The translations under genes and the position numbers were made by a program. The notes below the pieces were generated by a model, which was given only the letters and a program-made list of their open reading frames with translations, ran no database searches and was not told the origin of the DNA. Below, one piece after another: positions 1-7,642 of a stretch of DNA of 64,000 nt. Within the stretch, counting starts at the first letter, position 1; every line of letters begins with the position of its first letter. Source of the stretch: Enterovibrio norvegicus DSM 15893 (GTDB lineage: Bacteria > Pseudomonadota > Gammaproteobacteria > Enterobacterales > Vibrionaceae); the NCBI RefSeq assembly GCF_900115495.1, contig NZ_FOWR01000013.1, positions 1-64,000 on the forward strand. Reading direction: 5' to 3'.

Positions 1-273
1 GGACTGGCTTGCGAAGTACACCGCGGCTTTTTTCAATATGTCGCGCTCTTCTGTGACGCGTTTCAGCTCCTTTTTGAGGCGACGAATTTCTTCGCTTTCA
101 TCAGACTTGGCTTGATGATGAGAAGCATCAGGGCCGTAGCGTTTTATCCACGCATATAGGCTGTGCGTTGTTGTCCCTAAACGATGGGCAACATCCGCGA
201 CACGGTGGCCTTTTTCGGTGACCTGCTTTACCGCTTCAATTTTGAATTCTTCTGGAAATCTCTTACCACTCAT
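1..273 (-). CDS. IS3-family transposase OrfA, partial (runs off window)
   Basis: Reading the minus strand from an ATG at 273 gives 91 codons that stay open to the window edge. The protein begins MSGKRFPEEFKIEAVKQV and contains a helix-turn-helix (GHRVADVAHRLGTTTHSLYAWIKRYG), then a charged leucine-zipper-like stretch (EEIRRLKKELKRVTEERDILKKAA). This is the standard layout of IS3-family OrfA, the DNA-binding part of the transposase; OrfB with the DDE catalytic core would lie beyond the left edge. The gene sits just inside the element end at about 320. The family call is strong; the subgroup is not determined. Confidence 0.88.
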   Translation of the reverse strand, partial: MSGKRFPEEFKIEAVKQVTEKGHRVADVAHRLGTTTHSLYAWIKRYGPDASHHQAKSDESEEIRRLKKELKRVTEERDILKKAAVYFASQS

Positions 274-320
274 AAACACCTCTCTGTTAGTCATAATGTC
301 TAACTCAGGGGTGTCTATCA
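1..320 (-). mobile_element. End of an IS3-type insertion sequence (partial)
   Basis: The orfA start at 273 is preceded on the minus strand by about 47 bases ending at 320. Read outward-in, the minus strand begins TGATAGACACCCCTGAGTTA at 320, an IS3-style terminus opening with TG. The other inverted repeat and the target duplication are outside the window, so the exact boundary is inferred from the change in coding character of the neighbouring reading frame at this point. Confidence 0.75.
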
Positions 321-991
321 AGTCGGTGGCTATTCACTAGATGTTTTATAAATAGTGGCGATAACTTGGAATGTTTCTCTGGCAGTTTTACTTTTCGCCC
401 ATTACGAGATTTATAACTAGGAAGATTCTGATAAAACCTAAAACTAGACAGATTTTCTCGACCGGTTATGCTTGCTCCACGACTCGTAATTTCTACAAAC
501 TGGTATTCTGAAGTATGCTCAGATCCACAAAACGCAATAATTACAGACTTCTTTTCAAAAAGATCATTTAGATCCTTAGAAACAATATTAATGGTGAGGG
601 GACGTGGATCGAATACCTGCTCTGGATATGTGCTCAATAAGACATGAGCAGTATTCCCTGATGTGTTCATCAGTTGATGTTGGCTGGGATCATAGCTTTC
701 AGACTTATTCTTTGTCATGTCCAGCATTACAATATCAAACTCATGTAGGTTTGCTGGATAGTCATGATTAAGCTTTAGAAGTTTTTCCTCATGGTTTCTA
801 TTATTTACTTGTATTATAGAACCGAAGCTTCCTTCGAAACTGTTGAAGCGTAGATCCTTTAACGTTTCGACGACTGCCTCTTCAACATCGAAAAGAAAAA
901 CCATTGGCTTTTTGTACGGCTCAACATTATTTATACTGATAACTTGCTTAGTATCTACATTGGCATGTTCTTTTGGTTTCTTTTTGAACAT
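305..991 (-). pseudogene. Hypothetical protein, 3' end apparently truncated by the IS3-type element
   Basis: The frame starts at ATG 991 (MFKKKPKEHANVDTKQV) and ends at a TGA at 305-307. The last five codons lie inside the IS terminus, so the natural C-terminus has probably been lost at about position 320. The 228 visible residues show no signal peptide or membrane segment. There are alternating hydrophobic strands (KPMVFLFDVEEAVVETL, EFDIVMLDMT, KSVIIAFCGS) that could be an alpha/beta fold. I do not recognise the family. It may still be expressed as a shortened protein with five IS-encoded residues at its end. Confidence 0.6.
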
Positions 992-1048
992 TCTAAATCT
1001 CTACAATTAATCCTAATGGTGGTCATGCAAGGTATAACAATTTATTAG

Positions 1049-1090
1049 ATCCCAAAGTGGGGTATTCAAACACCTCACTTTGGGATTTTT
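1049..1090 (+). terminator. Hairpin plus T-run, terminator-like
   Basis: ATCCCAAAGTG at 1049-1059 pairs perfectly with CACTTTGGGAT at 1076-1086, followed by TTTTT to 1090. It is oriented for plus-strand transcripts although no plus-strand gene is visible upstream, so it may instead belong to the local repeat. Confidence 0.4.
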
Positions 1091-1390
1091 TGCGCAGCCG
1101 CCGGACACTTTTACTTAGCATAAGCGACTGTTTTGTATAGAGTATCATCATACCCCACAAAATCACGAACGAGAAAACACGACAAAGTGGGGGATTTCCA
1201 CACACTTCACGAATAGCATTAGAAAATCTATGGGAAACTCTCGATGTGAGAATGATGAAGCTAGCTTTCGCTAACAAGGAAAGGGGCATAAATGTGCCAG
1301 AACTGATCGGCCTGACACGGGTTTGGGCGAATTTTTCACCCAAAACTCGTTTTCACATACACTCACCCTTACGGCCGAATTGCTACGAAG

Positions 1391-1440
1391 AGAAAGAAAC
1401 AACAAAACCACCATTATCGGTGGTTTTGTCTTTTCTCTGC
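1391..1440 (-). terminator. Terminator of the 1454-2824 gene
   Basis: ACAAAACCACC at 1402-1412 pairs perfectly with GGTGGTTTTGT at 1419-1429 around a six-base loop. The symmetry continues into AGAGAAAG/CTTTTCTCT flanks. On the minus strand it lies directly after the stop of the upstream gene and is followed by a T-rich run, so it fits a rho-independent terminator, possibly working both ways. Confidence 0.75.
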
Positions 1441-1453
1441 CTTCTCGGCGGTA

Positions 1454-2824
1454 TTAACCAAACACTTCTTCAACGTCGACAACTTTGGAGCGGTTAACCG
1501 TTATTTTCCAGCGTTGTAAGGTGATGGTACCGTCTGGGTTTTTCTGTTTTGAGATCAAGTTGAACTGGTGGCGTTTATCGATGGATTCACGCGTGACTTG
1601 TCCGTCGCTCAATGCGTAGTAACGTTCTTTACCGCGTGCCATGAGGCGTGAAAAAGGACGAAAATCCATGCGCCACACTTCTCGTGTCATGTCATAACCA
1701 CTGAGGAACTTGGTGGTGGACATGTTGGTGAGCATCTTCATGCGAACCACGGATTCTTCACGCTGACGCAATTTGCCTTTACGCATTTTGCGCACGTCAT
1801 CAGGGATCTTGTCGAAGGCGATGTAATCCAGCCATTCTAACTGGCTGCCGATACGCTGGCCGGATGTGGGATCAGTGAATAATTTACGCCATTTCGGACG
1901 GCCACGGCGAATGAAACGCCAAAGCACATCACGCAAATCATCTTTAAAGATCTCCCTGAGCGCATACAAACCCGCCATTGCGAGGGCGAACGACAGGGTA
2001 ATCTCACCCAAGAAGCTGCGCATGCGGATGATTGCCACGGTGACAAATATCATCACGAGACCTGCCGCTGCGCCTTTCGCTAACTTGTTCAGGTTCTGCC
2101 CCAGCACCACGTCTTTCTGACGGATGGTAACGGGGTATTCGATCAGTCGGCGAGCAAGACGCATTTTGTTCACCATGCGGGTAGAGTCAACCTGTGCTTT
2201 GTCTGAGTTGTAGTTTTGCTGAATGCGGTACGCCGACTCTGACTCTACAAAGGCTATCAACTGTTCTCTGATCGGTTTAAATGCTGCGCTACGTGGCATG
2301 TGCGCCACCAACGACAAGAAGCGCTGCTCTGTGAGCCAAGACAGGTAGTTATCGATATTGTTGTAGTACTTAATCAGGCTGTCTTCTTTTGGCACATAAC
2401 GGCGCAAACGACGCAAAATCTCAACCGCCATGTCCGTGATGTATTCAAGCTGTTCAACCGCTTCAGCTTCTTCAACATCGGCAACCGTATCAAAGAATCG
2501 GTGTGTGGTTTTTTCTAGCGACAACGCATATTGATAAGCATACAAGCTCAAGCTTACGCGGTATTTGTCCGATGGGAATTTGTCCCGGCTAGCAAGGCGA
2601 GAATGCACCAAAGGAAGGTGGTGTTGAGATGTAAAATAGGTACGCGTGTTTGAAAGGACTGTGTTGTAAAACGCGTCCTCGCTTAACACTTTATTGGAGA
2701 AATTCAGTTCTCCGGGCACAAAAAGATAGAATTCGACGTCCTGTCGTTTTACTTCTTCATTAATCAGCGCGATCCGTGCGGTTAACCCCTCATATTTCTC
2801 TACAGAGATCAATGTGTACTCCAA
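1454..2824 (-). CDS. Conserved hypothetical membrane protein, 456 aa
   Basis: Starts MEYTLISVEKYEGLT. The N-terminal ~240 residues are soluble, rich in charged helices, with no recognised catalytic motif. Two hydrophobic segments near residues 252-290 (AAAGLVMIFVTVAIIRM and EITLSFALAMAGLYALREIF) form a hairpin membrane anchor. They are followed by a basic cytoplasmic-looking region (RRGRPKWRKLF, MRKGKLRQREE). This suggests an inner-membrane protein with both ends in the cytoplasm. It is monocistronic, with a terminator just downstream. I do not recognise a named family and propose no function. Confidence 0.8.
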   Translation of the reverse strand: MEYTLISVEKYEGLTARIALINEEVKRQDVEFYLFVPGELNFSNKVLSEDAFYNTVLSNTRTYFTSQHHLPLVHSRLASRDKFPSDKYRVSLSLYAYQYALSLEKTTHRFFDTVADVEEAEAVEQLEYITDMAVEILRRLRRYVPKEDSLIKYYNNIDNYLSWLTEQRFLSLVAHMPRSAAFKPIREQLIAFVESESAYRIQQNYNSDKAQVDSTRMVNKMRLARRLIEYPVTIRQKDVVLGQNLNKLAKGAAAGLVMIFVTVAIIRMRSFLGEITLSFALAMAGLYALREIFKDDLRDVLWRFIRRGRPKWRKLFTDPTSGQRIGSQLEWLDYIAFDKIPDDVRKMRKGKLRQREESVVRMKMLTNMSTTKFLSGYDMTREVWRMDFRPFSRLMARGKERYYALSDGQVTRESIDKRHQFNLISKQKNPDGTITLQRWKITVNRSKVVDVEEVFG

Positions 2825-3254
2825 ACATTCGTCATCTCACAGCAATCATGCAAGCCGCATTTATTCGCTTTTGTCATCCTATGCGGCAGCTTAGTGTAAC
2901 GAATTTATCCATTAAATCAGAAACAAAAAATGTCATTATCTTCAGATAGAAAGCGCACTGAACAATTTATGACCAATCATTGATGATCCGGCTGTATCGC
3001 CCATATTCTCAAGTTTGAGATAGACACGGTCTCACAACATCAACTGGGTTATCCACAGAAAAAGTGAATAAGTTTTTGGTAACATCGAGAAGATTCAAGC
3101 ACACGCTCATTGCCTTGATTGCTCACAAAATGCACAGTGCTCAAATTCGACAAACAGGCATCTCATCCTAGAATGGTAAATAACGGCGAAGGTGCTGCCC
3201 TAAGGCCGTTAGCCTAGGGCAAAAACAGGGTAGAAAAGTGACGGGAAACGCGCG
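2825..3254. other. Intergenic region with one perfect DnaA-box sequence
   Basis: This separates two minus-strand genes and should carry the promoter of the 1454-2824 gene. TTATCCACA at 3049-3057 matches the DnaA-box consensus, but it is a single copy and does not suggest an origin. An imperfect hairpin at 3196-3221 (GCCCTAAGGC with GCCTAGGGC) lies after the cheV stop but lacks a T-run in that direction, so it is a weak terminator candidate. Confidence 0.4.
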
Positions 3255-4223
3255 TTATTTCCCCGTTTCTAATGCTTGGCGCATACGGGTTTGCACCACA
3301 TCAACCAAGAGATCGGGTTGGAATTTCGATACAAACCGATCACACCCTACTTTCTCAACCATGGCTTCGTTAAAACTGCCACTGAGCGAGGTGTTCAAAG
3401 CCACATATAAGTGGCTCATTCGTGCATCTGCACGCACTTCAGAAGTCAGCTTGTAGCCGTCCATTTCCGGCATCTCTGCATCCGTGATCATCATTAGAAT
3501 CTCATCGGTCACGTTCTTGCCTTCATCACACCACGCTTTTAGCGTGGCTAACGCCTGAGCGCCGTTTTTCTTCTCAATACATTCAATGCCGAGCTGCGCC
3601 AGCGTTTCTCTCACTTGCGTACGCGCGGTCGATGAATCATCAACGATCAGTACTTTCTGACCGGCCAAATGCGACGACAAGTCACCGTCCAGCACGTCTT
3701 CCGATATACCAATGTCGTAAGACACGATTTCGGCCAGCACTTTTTCAACATCGATGATTTCAATCAGCCTCGCTTCGCCTTCATGCTCAAGTTTGCTGAT
3801 CGCCGTGAGGTAGTTGCCGTGCCCTGTGCTCGGCGGCTCCATGATTTCATCCCACCCCATGTTCTTGATATACACCACTTCGCCAACCAGAAAAGCCTGA
3901 ATCGAACGGTTATATTCCGTCACAATCAGGTTTGCTCGCTGATCTTTGCCCAAGGGGCGAAACCCGATGGACTGACGCATATCAATGACTGGAATCGAGT
4001 TTCCACGAATGGTAGCGACACCGCTGATTTTTGGATGAGCACCCGGCATTTGGTTTAGATGCGGTACTTTGAGTACTTCACGAACTTTGAATACGTTAAT
4101 CGCAAAAAGCTGCCGAGTCCCTAGCTGAAAAATAAGCAGCTCAAGCCTGTTCTCCCCGACTAAGCGGGTTCGTGAATCTACAGAATCTAAAATACTCGTC
4201 ATCGTACTCTTCGCCATTTTCAT
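3255..4223 (-). CDS. cheV: Chemotaxis coupling protein CheV (CheW-REC)
   Basis: The 322-residue protein has an N-terminal CheW-like domain (about residues 25-165) and a C-terminal response-regulator receiver (about 188-320). Receiver residues are all present: acidic pair D195/D196 in LIVDDSS, phosphoacceptor D248 in MMITDAEMPEMDG, the NTSLS switch, and K300 in FVSKF. CheV couples chemoreceptors to CheA, and its phosphorylation is thought to tune adaptation. It acts in the cytoplasm at receptor arrays. A second, divergent cheV starts 337 bases away. The start at 4223 is the longest; in-frame ATGs at 4217 and 4202 are possible. Confidence 0.95.
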   Translation of the reverse strand: MKMAKSTMTSILDSVDSRTRLVGENRLELLIFQLGTRQLFAINVFKVREVLKVPHLNQMPGAHPKISGVATIRGNSIPVIDMRQSIGFRPLGKDQRANLIVTEYNRSIQAFLVGEVVYIKNMGWDEIMEPPSTGHGNYLTAISKLEHEGEARLIEIIDVEKVLAEIVSYDIGISEDVLDGDLSSHLAGQKVLIVDDSSTARTQVRETLAQLGIECIEKKNGAQALATLKAWCDEGKNVTDEILMMITDAEMPEMDGYKLTSEVRADARMSHLYVALNTSLSGSFNEAMVEKVGCDRFVSKFQPDLLVDVVQTRMRQALETGK

Positions 4224-4560
4224 TCACCAAATGGTGACAGTTAACTATGCTTCTGGTTTCAGCCAGTAAAACACATTCATCTGTCAGTCGCATCAGGTCT
4301 TGGCGCAATTAGCGTGCTATTTATCATTTCAACAATAATAGTAGGAAAACTCTCGGGATAAAGCGAAGCATTGATGCGCAAAGCCACACCATATGCAACA
4401 TAGAGCATTTTGGTCATTTCTTGTTCACACTATGATTTTCCACCATCAGCACTGAAAGTTTGTTCCCACAAACAGGCACAACCGAGGTGTTATCCTTGTA
4501 ATCTAGCGCTACAATTAGAAAAGTATTAGAACGGTTCAACTGTCGACTACAGGCGCTGAA
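4224..4560. promoter_or_regulatory. Divergent promoter region between two cheV genes
   Basis: The 337 bases must hold both cheV promoters. The sequence is AT-rich around 4310-4350 and 4490-4530. I could not identify a convincing FliA-type (TAAA-N15-GCCGATAA) or sigma-70 promoter by eye. Confidence 0.4.
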
Positions 4561-5484
4561 ATGAAAAGCAAAGCCAATGAATCTCAGGGAATGTTGCTCT
4601 TTAGATTGTCTGCGACGCAGACATTTGCAATCGGTACATTGAAAGTGCGCGAAATCGTCCCTTTTTGTCCGCTTACCGCATTACCCGGCTCTCACCACAC
4701 GGTTGTGGGTACCGCCAATATTCGAGGGATCACGACACCCGTTATCGATATGGCGAAAGCCGTTGGGTATCAGCCGATAGAAAAAGACGAATACAAAAAC
4801 TGCTTTATTATCATCACCGATTGTCAACGTCGGGTGGTGGGATTTTTAGTGCGTGCCATTGAAAAGATCAGTGAATGTGATTGGCGAAACATCACCCCGC
4901 CCCCGGAATCTTTGGGGTCACGCGCATTCCTAACCGGTGTGATGAACGTCGATAAAAAAATTGTACAGCTGCTCGACGTTGAATTGGTGATGTCGAAGAT
5001 TTTCCCAACCTCAGCCGACAAGCTCCACCCCGTTCTTGCGGATGTGGATCGTGAAAAGCTCAAGCCTATGCACATCATTTTGATTGATGACAGTAGCTTG
5101 GCGAGACGACAACTCTCCGAAGCACTCGACAGTATCAACATCCCTTATGAAGTCAGTTCAAATGGGCTCGATGCGCTAGAAAAAATGAAAGACTCAGCAG
5201 CACATGGCCGACCTTTCGACATTGTGGTGAGCGATATTGAGATGCCTGGCATCGATGGCTACGAATTAGCGTTTGAAATTCGAAGCAATGAGCCGCTGGC
5301 AGAAGCTTATCTGATCCTTCATACGTCTCTTTCTAGTGAAATCAGTGTTGACCGCGCCCACCAAGTCGGCGCTCACGAAGCCTTAACCAAGTTCGATGCC
5401 ACCGAGTTAGTCAATGCCATGCTGCGCGGTGCGAGACTAAAAACCGAAAGTGACTCTGTGCGCTTAGAAGGCACGGTGGAGTAA
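4561..5484 (+). CDS. Second CheV-type chemotaxis protein (CheW-REC)
   Basis: 307 residues: CheW-like domain at about 8-150 and receiver at about 170-292. Receiver residues D176/D177 (LIDDSS), D225 (VVSDIEMPGIDG), HTSLS and K277 (LTKFD) are intact, so it should be phosphorylated by CheA. It is clearly paralogous to the divergent neighbour (both carry PVIDM in the CheW part) but has diverged well beyond recent duplication. Vibrionaceae commonly carry several CheV proteins serving different receptors, so the two may serve different clusters; that is inference. Confidence 0.93.
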   Translation: MKSKANESQGMLLFRLSATQTFAIGTLKVREIVPFCPLTALPGSHHTVVGTANIRGITTPVIDMAKAVGYQPIEKDEYKNCFIIITDCQRRVVGFLVRAIEKISECDWRNITPPPESLGSRAFLTGVMNVDKKIVQLLDVELVMSKIFPTSADKLHPVLADVDREKLKPMHIILIDDSSLARRQLSEALDSINIPYEVSSNGLDALEKMKDSAAHGRPFDIVVSDIEMPGIDGYELAFEIRSNEPLAEAYLILHTSLSSEISVDRAHQVGAHEALTKFDATELVNAMLRGARLKTESDSVRLEGTVE

Positions 5485-5498
5485 TTTACTTTCATTTG

Positions 5499-5540
5499 TA
5501 CCCCTAAACGTAAACCGTATGCTTAGGGGTAAATTTATCG
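5499..5540 (+). terminator. Probable terminator of the second cheV
   Basis: TACCCCTAA at 5499-5507 pairs perfectly with TTAGGGGTA at 5523-5531, followed by an A/T-rich tail (AATTTATC). The T-run is short, so it is only a probable intrinsic terminator. Confidence 0.5.
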
Positions 5541-5708
5541 ATACCTTTATCATCAACCTCGCCAATCTCTATTTGCTATGAGTAGACCTGTGCTACAAAC
5601 CCAAACCAGCAAAGCAAATTCCTGCCTTTTCCTTGATCAAAAGACTGTTTCCAAGCCTGTCAATGTGGTTTAATTTCGTCAGGATCACACATAGAAGGCT
5701 ATAGACCT

Positions 5709-6014
5709 ATGAGTAACGTATTCGAAATCGTGAAATTCTCACGTCGCAAGAACAAACTGAAGCGGGAAATTCAGGACAACGAGAAAAAAATTCGCGATAA
5801 CCAAAAGCGTGTCACCCTGCTTGAGAACATGCTTGATTACATTCAGCCAGAAATGACACACGATGAAATCGTTGAAATCGTGAAAAACATGAAAGCCGAC
5901 TATGAAGATCGCGTTGATGACCACATCATCAAGAGTGCTGAGATTTCAAAAGAACGTCGTGAAATCAGCCGTCAGATCAAAGAGCTGACCCGTTTGGAAA
6001 AAGAAGGCAAATAA
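5709..6014 (+). CDS. Small charged coiled-coil protein, 101 aa
   Basis: [21 protein letters not shown] starts a protein made almost wholly of charged helices. Long Lys/Glu/Arg-rich stretches at residues 15-40 and 70-100 should form a coiled coil. There is no signal peptide, membrane segment or cysteine. It is preceded by AGAAGG and followed at once by a strong terminator, so it is a genuine single-gene unit. I do not recognise a named family; a structural or scaffold role is only a guess. Confidence 0.8.
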   Translation: MSNVFEIVKFSRRKNKLKREIQDNEKKIRDNQKRVTLLENMLDYIQPEMTHDEIVEIVKNMKADYEDRVDDHIIKSAEISKERREISRQIKELTRLEKEGK

Positions 6015-6045
6015 GACGCCGCTTTCTTCAACGTAAAGAATATCT

Positions 6046-6070
6046 AAAAGGAGGCTTAGCCTCCTTTTTT
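6046..6070 (+). terminator. Strong rho-independent terminator
   Basis: AAAAGGAGGC at 6046-6055, loop TTA, then GCCTCCTTTT with a continuing T-run to 6070. It directly follows the coiled-coil gene. Confidence 0.9.
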
Positions 6071-6131
6071 GTTGCCTGCTGTTTCTCCACTGAATTGTGT
6101 TCGTGGAAAAAAGCACCGTGATATAACGAGA

Positions 6132-6155
6132 AAAGCCTGACGTTCGTCAGGCTTT
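6132..6155 (-). terminator. Terminator of the porin gene
   Basis: AAAGCCTGACG at 6132-6142 pairs with CGTCAGGCTTT at 6145-6155, an 11-base perfect stem with a two-base gap. It lies 40 bases past the porin stop on the minus strand and ends in TTTTCTCG. Confidence 0.8.
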
Positions 6156-6194
6156 GAAAGGCAAGGGGAAGTTAAAGCGTGTTAATGGCAGGGA

Positions 6195-7223
6195 TTACCA
6201 GTAAACACGTGCACCGATGGCATACTTCATTTCGCTGTCAGCGGTTGCGCCTGCAGCTACCGTCCAATCGTTTTTGTTGTTCGTGAAACCTGCGGTTGTA
6301 CCGTCTGCGTATGCTGCTTCACCGTAAACGCGGAAGAACGAATTGAATTTATGCACTGCACCAAGGTAAACCAGTGTTGCATCGTTGCTTTCAAGCACGG
6401 AAGAGGCGGCGTCTTTCACATCGTACTCACTGAATTCGTAACCACCGTATACAGACGATTTCTCTGACAGACCGTAGCTTAGCGCTAGGCCGTAACCCGT
6501 GCGATCCAGTTCCATGTTAACCGCATCACTCTCGATTTTGCTTGATGCGTATTGGACACCAACACTTAAGTCACCAAACGTGCGCTCTACCCATAGCGTG
6601 TGGTAGAAATCTTCAAGTTCACCCGCTGGCACACCGTCAAATGCTGCGTGCCCTTGTGTTGCTTGAGACACACCGGCAGTGACATCAAAACCTGCGACAT
6701 TTACACGACCAAACAACTCGAACACTTCAGGGTTTGCATCGTCTTCAGCGAAGGCGTAGCTCGCATCGACATAGAAGTCATCATTTTCAAAAATGTAACG
6801 CACTGAGCTATCGTGCTTACCGCCTGAAATCGTACCCTCAACGATGTGTGAACCACCGTAGAAGTATGAATTATCAACACCCCACAGATCATCTGCTGTC
6901 AGGTATTGTTTACCAAGGGTCACTTTACCCCAGTCACCGCTCGCACCAATATAGCTGTAACGGTTTTTAAATTCGTCTGCCAGGCTATATTCAATGGCAC
7001 CTAGCACATCAAAATATTCATTCACTGTATATGTTGCATTAACGCCAGCACGAGAACTGCCGTCGTCTAATTTAATATCTTTGCCTTCATCTTTCGTCAA
7101 TTTCGCGCGGAGCTGACCGTATACTTCTACTGAACCTTCGTCGCTGCTAAATACTTCATACGCGCTTACATTGCTTGCCAAAAGTACTGCTGGAATTGCT
7201 ACTGCTAAAATTTTCTTATTCAT
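6195..7223 (-). CDS. OmpU-type general porin
   Basis: 342 residues with a cleavable signal peptide (MNKKILAVAIPAVLL...NVSA, mature protein from about residue 22, YEVFSSDEGSVEVYGQLRA). The mature part is acidic, rich in Tyr/Gly and in alternating beta-strand patterns, as expected for a 16-stranded trimeric outer-membrane porin. Motifs GVNATYTVNEYFDVLGAIEY and SYIGASGDWGKVTLGKQY are typical of the Gram-negative porin family and of Vibrionaceae OmpU relatives. It should pass small hydrophilic solutes. The C-terminus ends ARVYW rather than in the usual Phe. It has its own terminator. Confidence 0.92.
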   Translation of the reverse strand: MNKKILAVAIPAVLLASNVSAYEVFSSDEGSVEVYGQLRAKLTKDEGKDIKLDDGSSRAGVNATYTVNEYFDVLGAIEYSLADEFKNRYSYIGASGDWGKVTLGKQYLTADDLWGVDNSYFYGGSHIVEGTISGGKHDSSVRYIFENDDFYVDASYAFAEDDANPEVFELFGRVNVAGFDVTAGVSQATQGHAAFDGVPAGELEDFYHTLWVERTFGDLSVGVQYASSKIESDAVNMELDRTGYGLALSYGLSEKSSVYGGYEFSEYDVKDAASSVLESNDATLVYLGAVHKFNSFFRVYGEAAYADGTTAGFTNNKNDWTVAAGATADSEMKYAIGARVYW

Positions 7224-7642
7224 ACAATACGTTCCTGTATTTATTATTCATTCCGTTTGCAAAGATGTTGCGGAATAAAAATTAACATCGGTGAAACACA
7301 GGAGCAATGATACAAATATTTACAAAATACAAAGGATACGGAATAATATGTTCACTTTTTACACAAATAGCAGCAGTGTGCCTAGAACATAAATAACGCA
7401 TAACAAGTCACAGAAGTGAGACAAAAAACTCACTAATATTCATATGGAGTCACTTATCCGACCTGTTTATTCCATGAAGCAGGATGTGATTCTGTTTAAA
7501 ATTTGCTCAACTTTATAAATACAGCACTAAACACTAATTGCGAGTGGATTCACAATTAAAGTAAAAAGAACACACTTATATTTCGGGAATACACTGTGCT
7601 ACACGCAATTAATCGGCACAAATTGATGACATACTAGACAAT
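7224..7642. promoter_or_regulatory. Porin upstream region
   Basis: About 420 bases of AT-rich DNA between the end of the AcoR-type regulator and the porin start, both on the minus strand. The long leader is usual for regulated porins, and a ribosome-binding AGGAAC lies about ten bases before the porin ATG. I did not find an operator I would name. Confidence 0.4.

Larger units (their letters stand above)
992..1453. other. Non-coding stretch with a repeated 26-28 base motif
   Basis: No convincing gene. A motif beginning CAAAGTGGGG and ending in TCAC occurs at 1053-1078 and again, diverged, at 1183-1210. The inverse ATACCCCAC at 1150-1158 complements GTGGGGTAT at 1057-1065. The first copy also forms a hairpin (1049-1059 with 1076-1086) followed by five T on the plus strand. 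A short reading frame at 1023-1343 (minus) covers this repeated DNA and has no family features. Confidence 0.5.

Noticed and set aside
1023-1343. 106-residue minus-strand frame
   Set aside because: Covers the repeated motif and terminator-like hairpin, and lacks a ribosome-binding site and any domain.
3049-3057. DnaA box as a sign of a replication origin
   Set aside because: Only one copy, no cluster of boxes, no dnaA, dnaN, gidA or parAB neighbours.
3124-3139. 16-base identical match CACAAAATGCACAGTG with 9717-9732
   Set aside because: A match this short is expected about once by chance in a window of this size, and no other similarity extends it.
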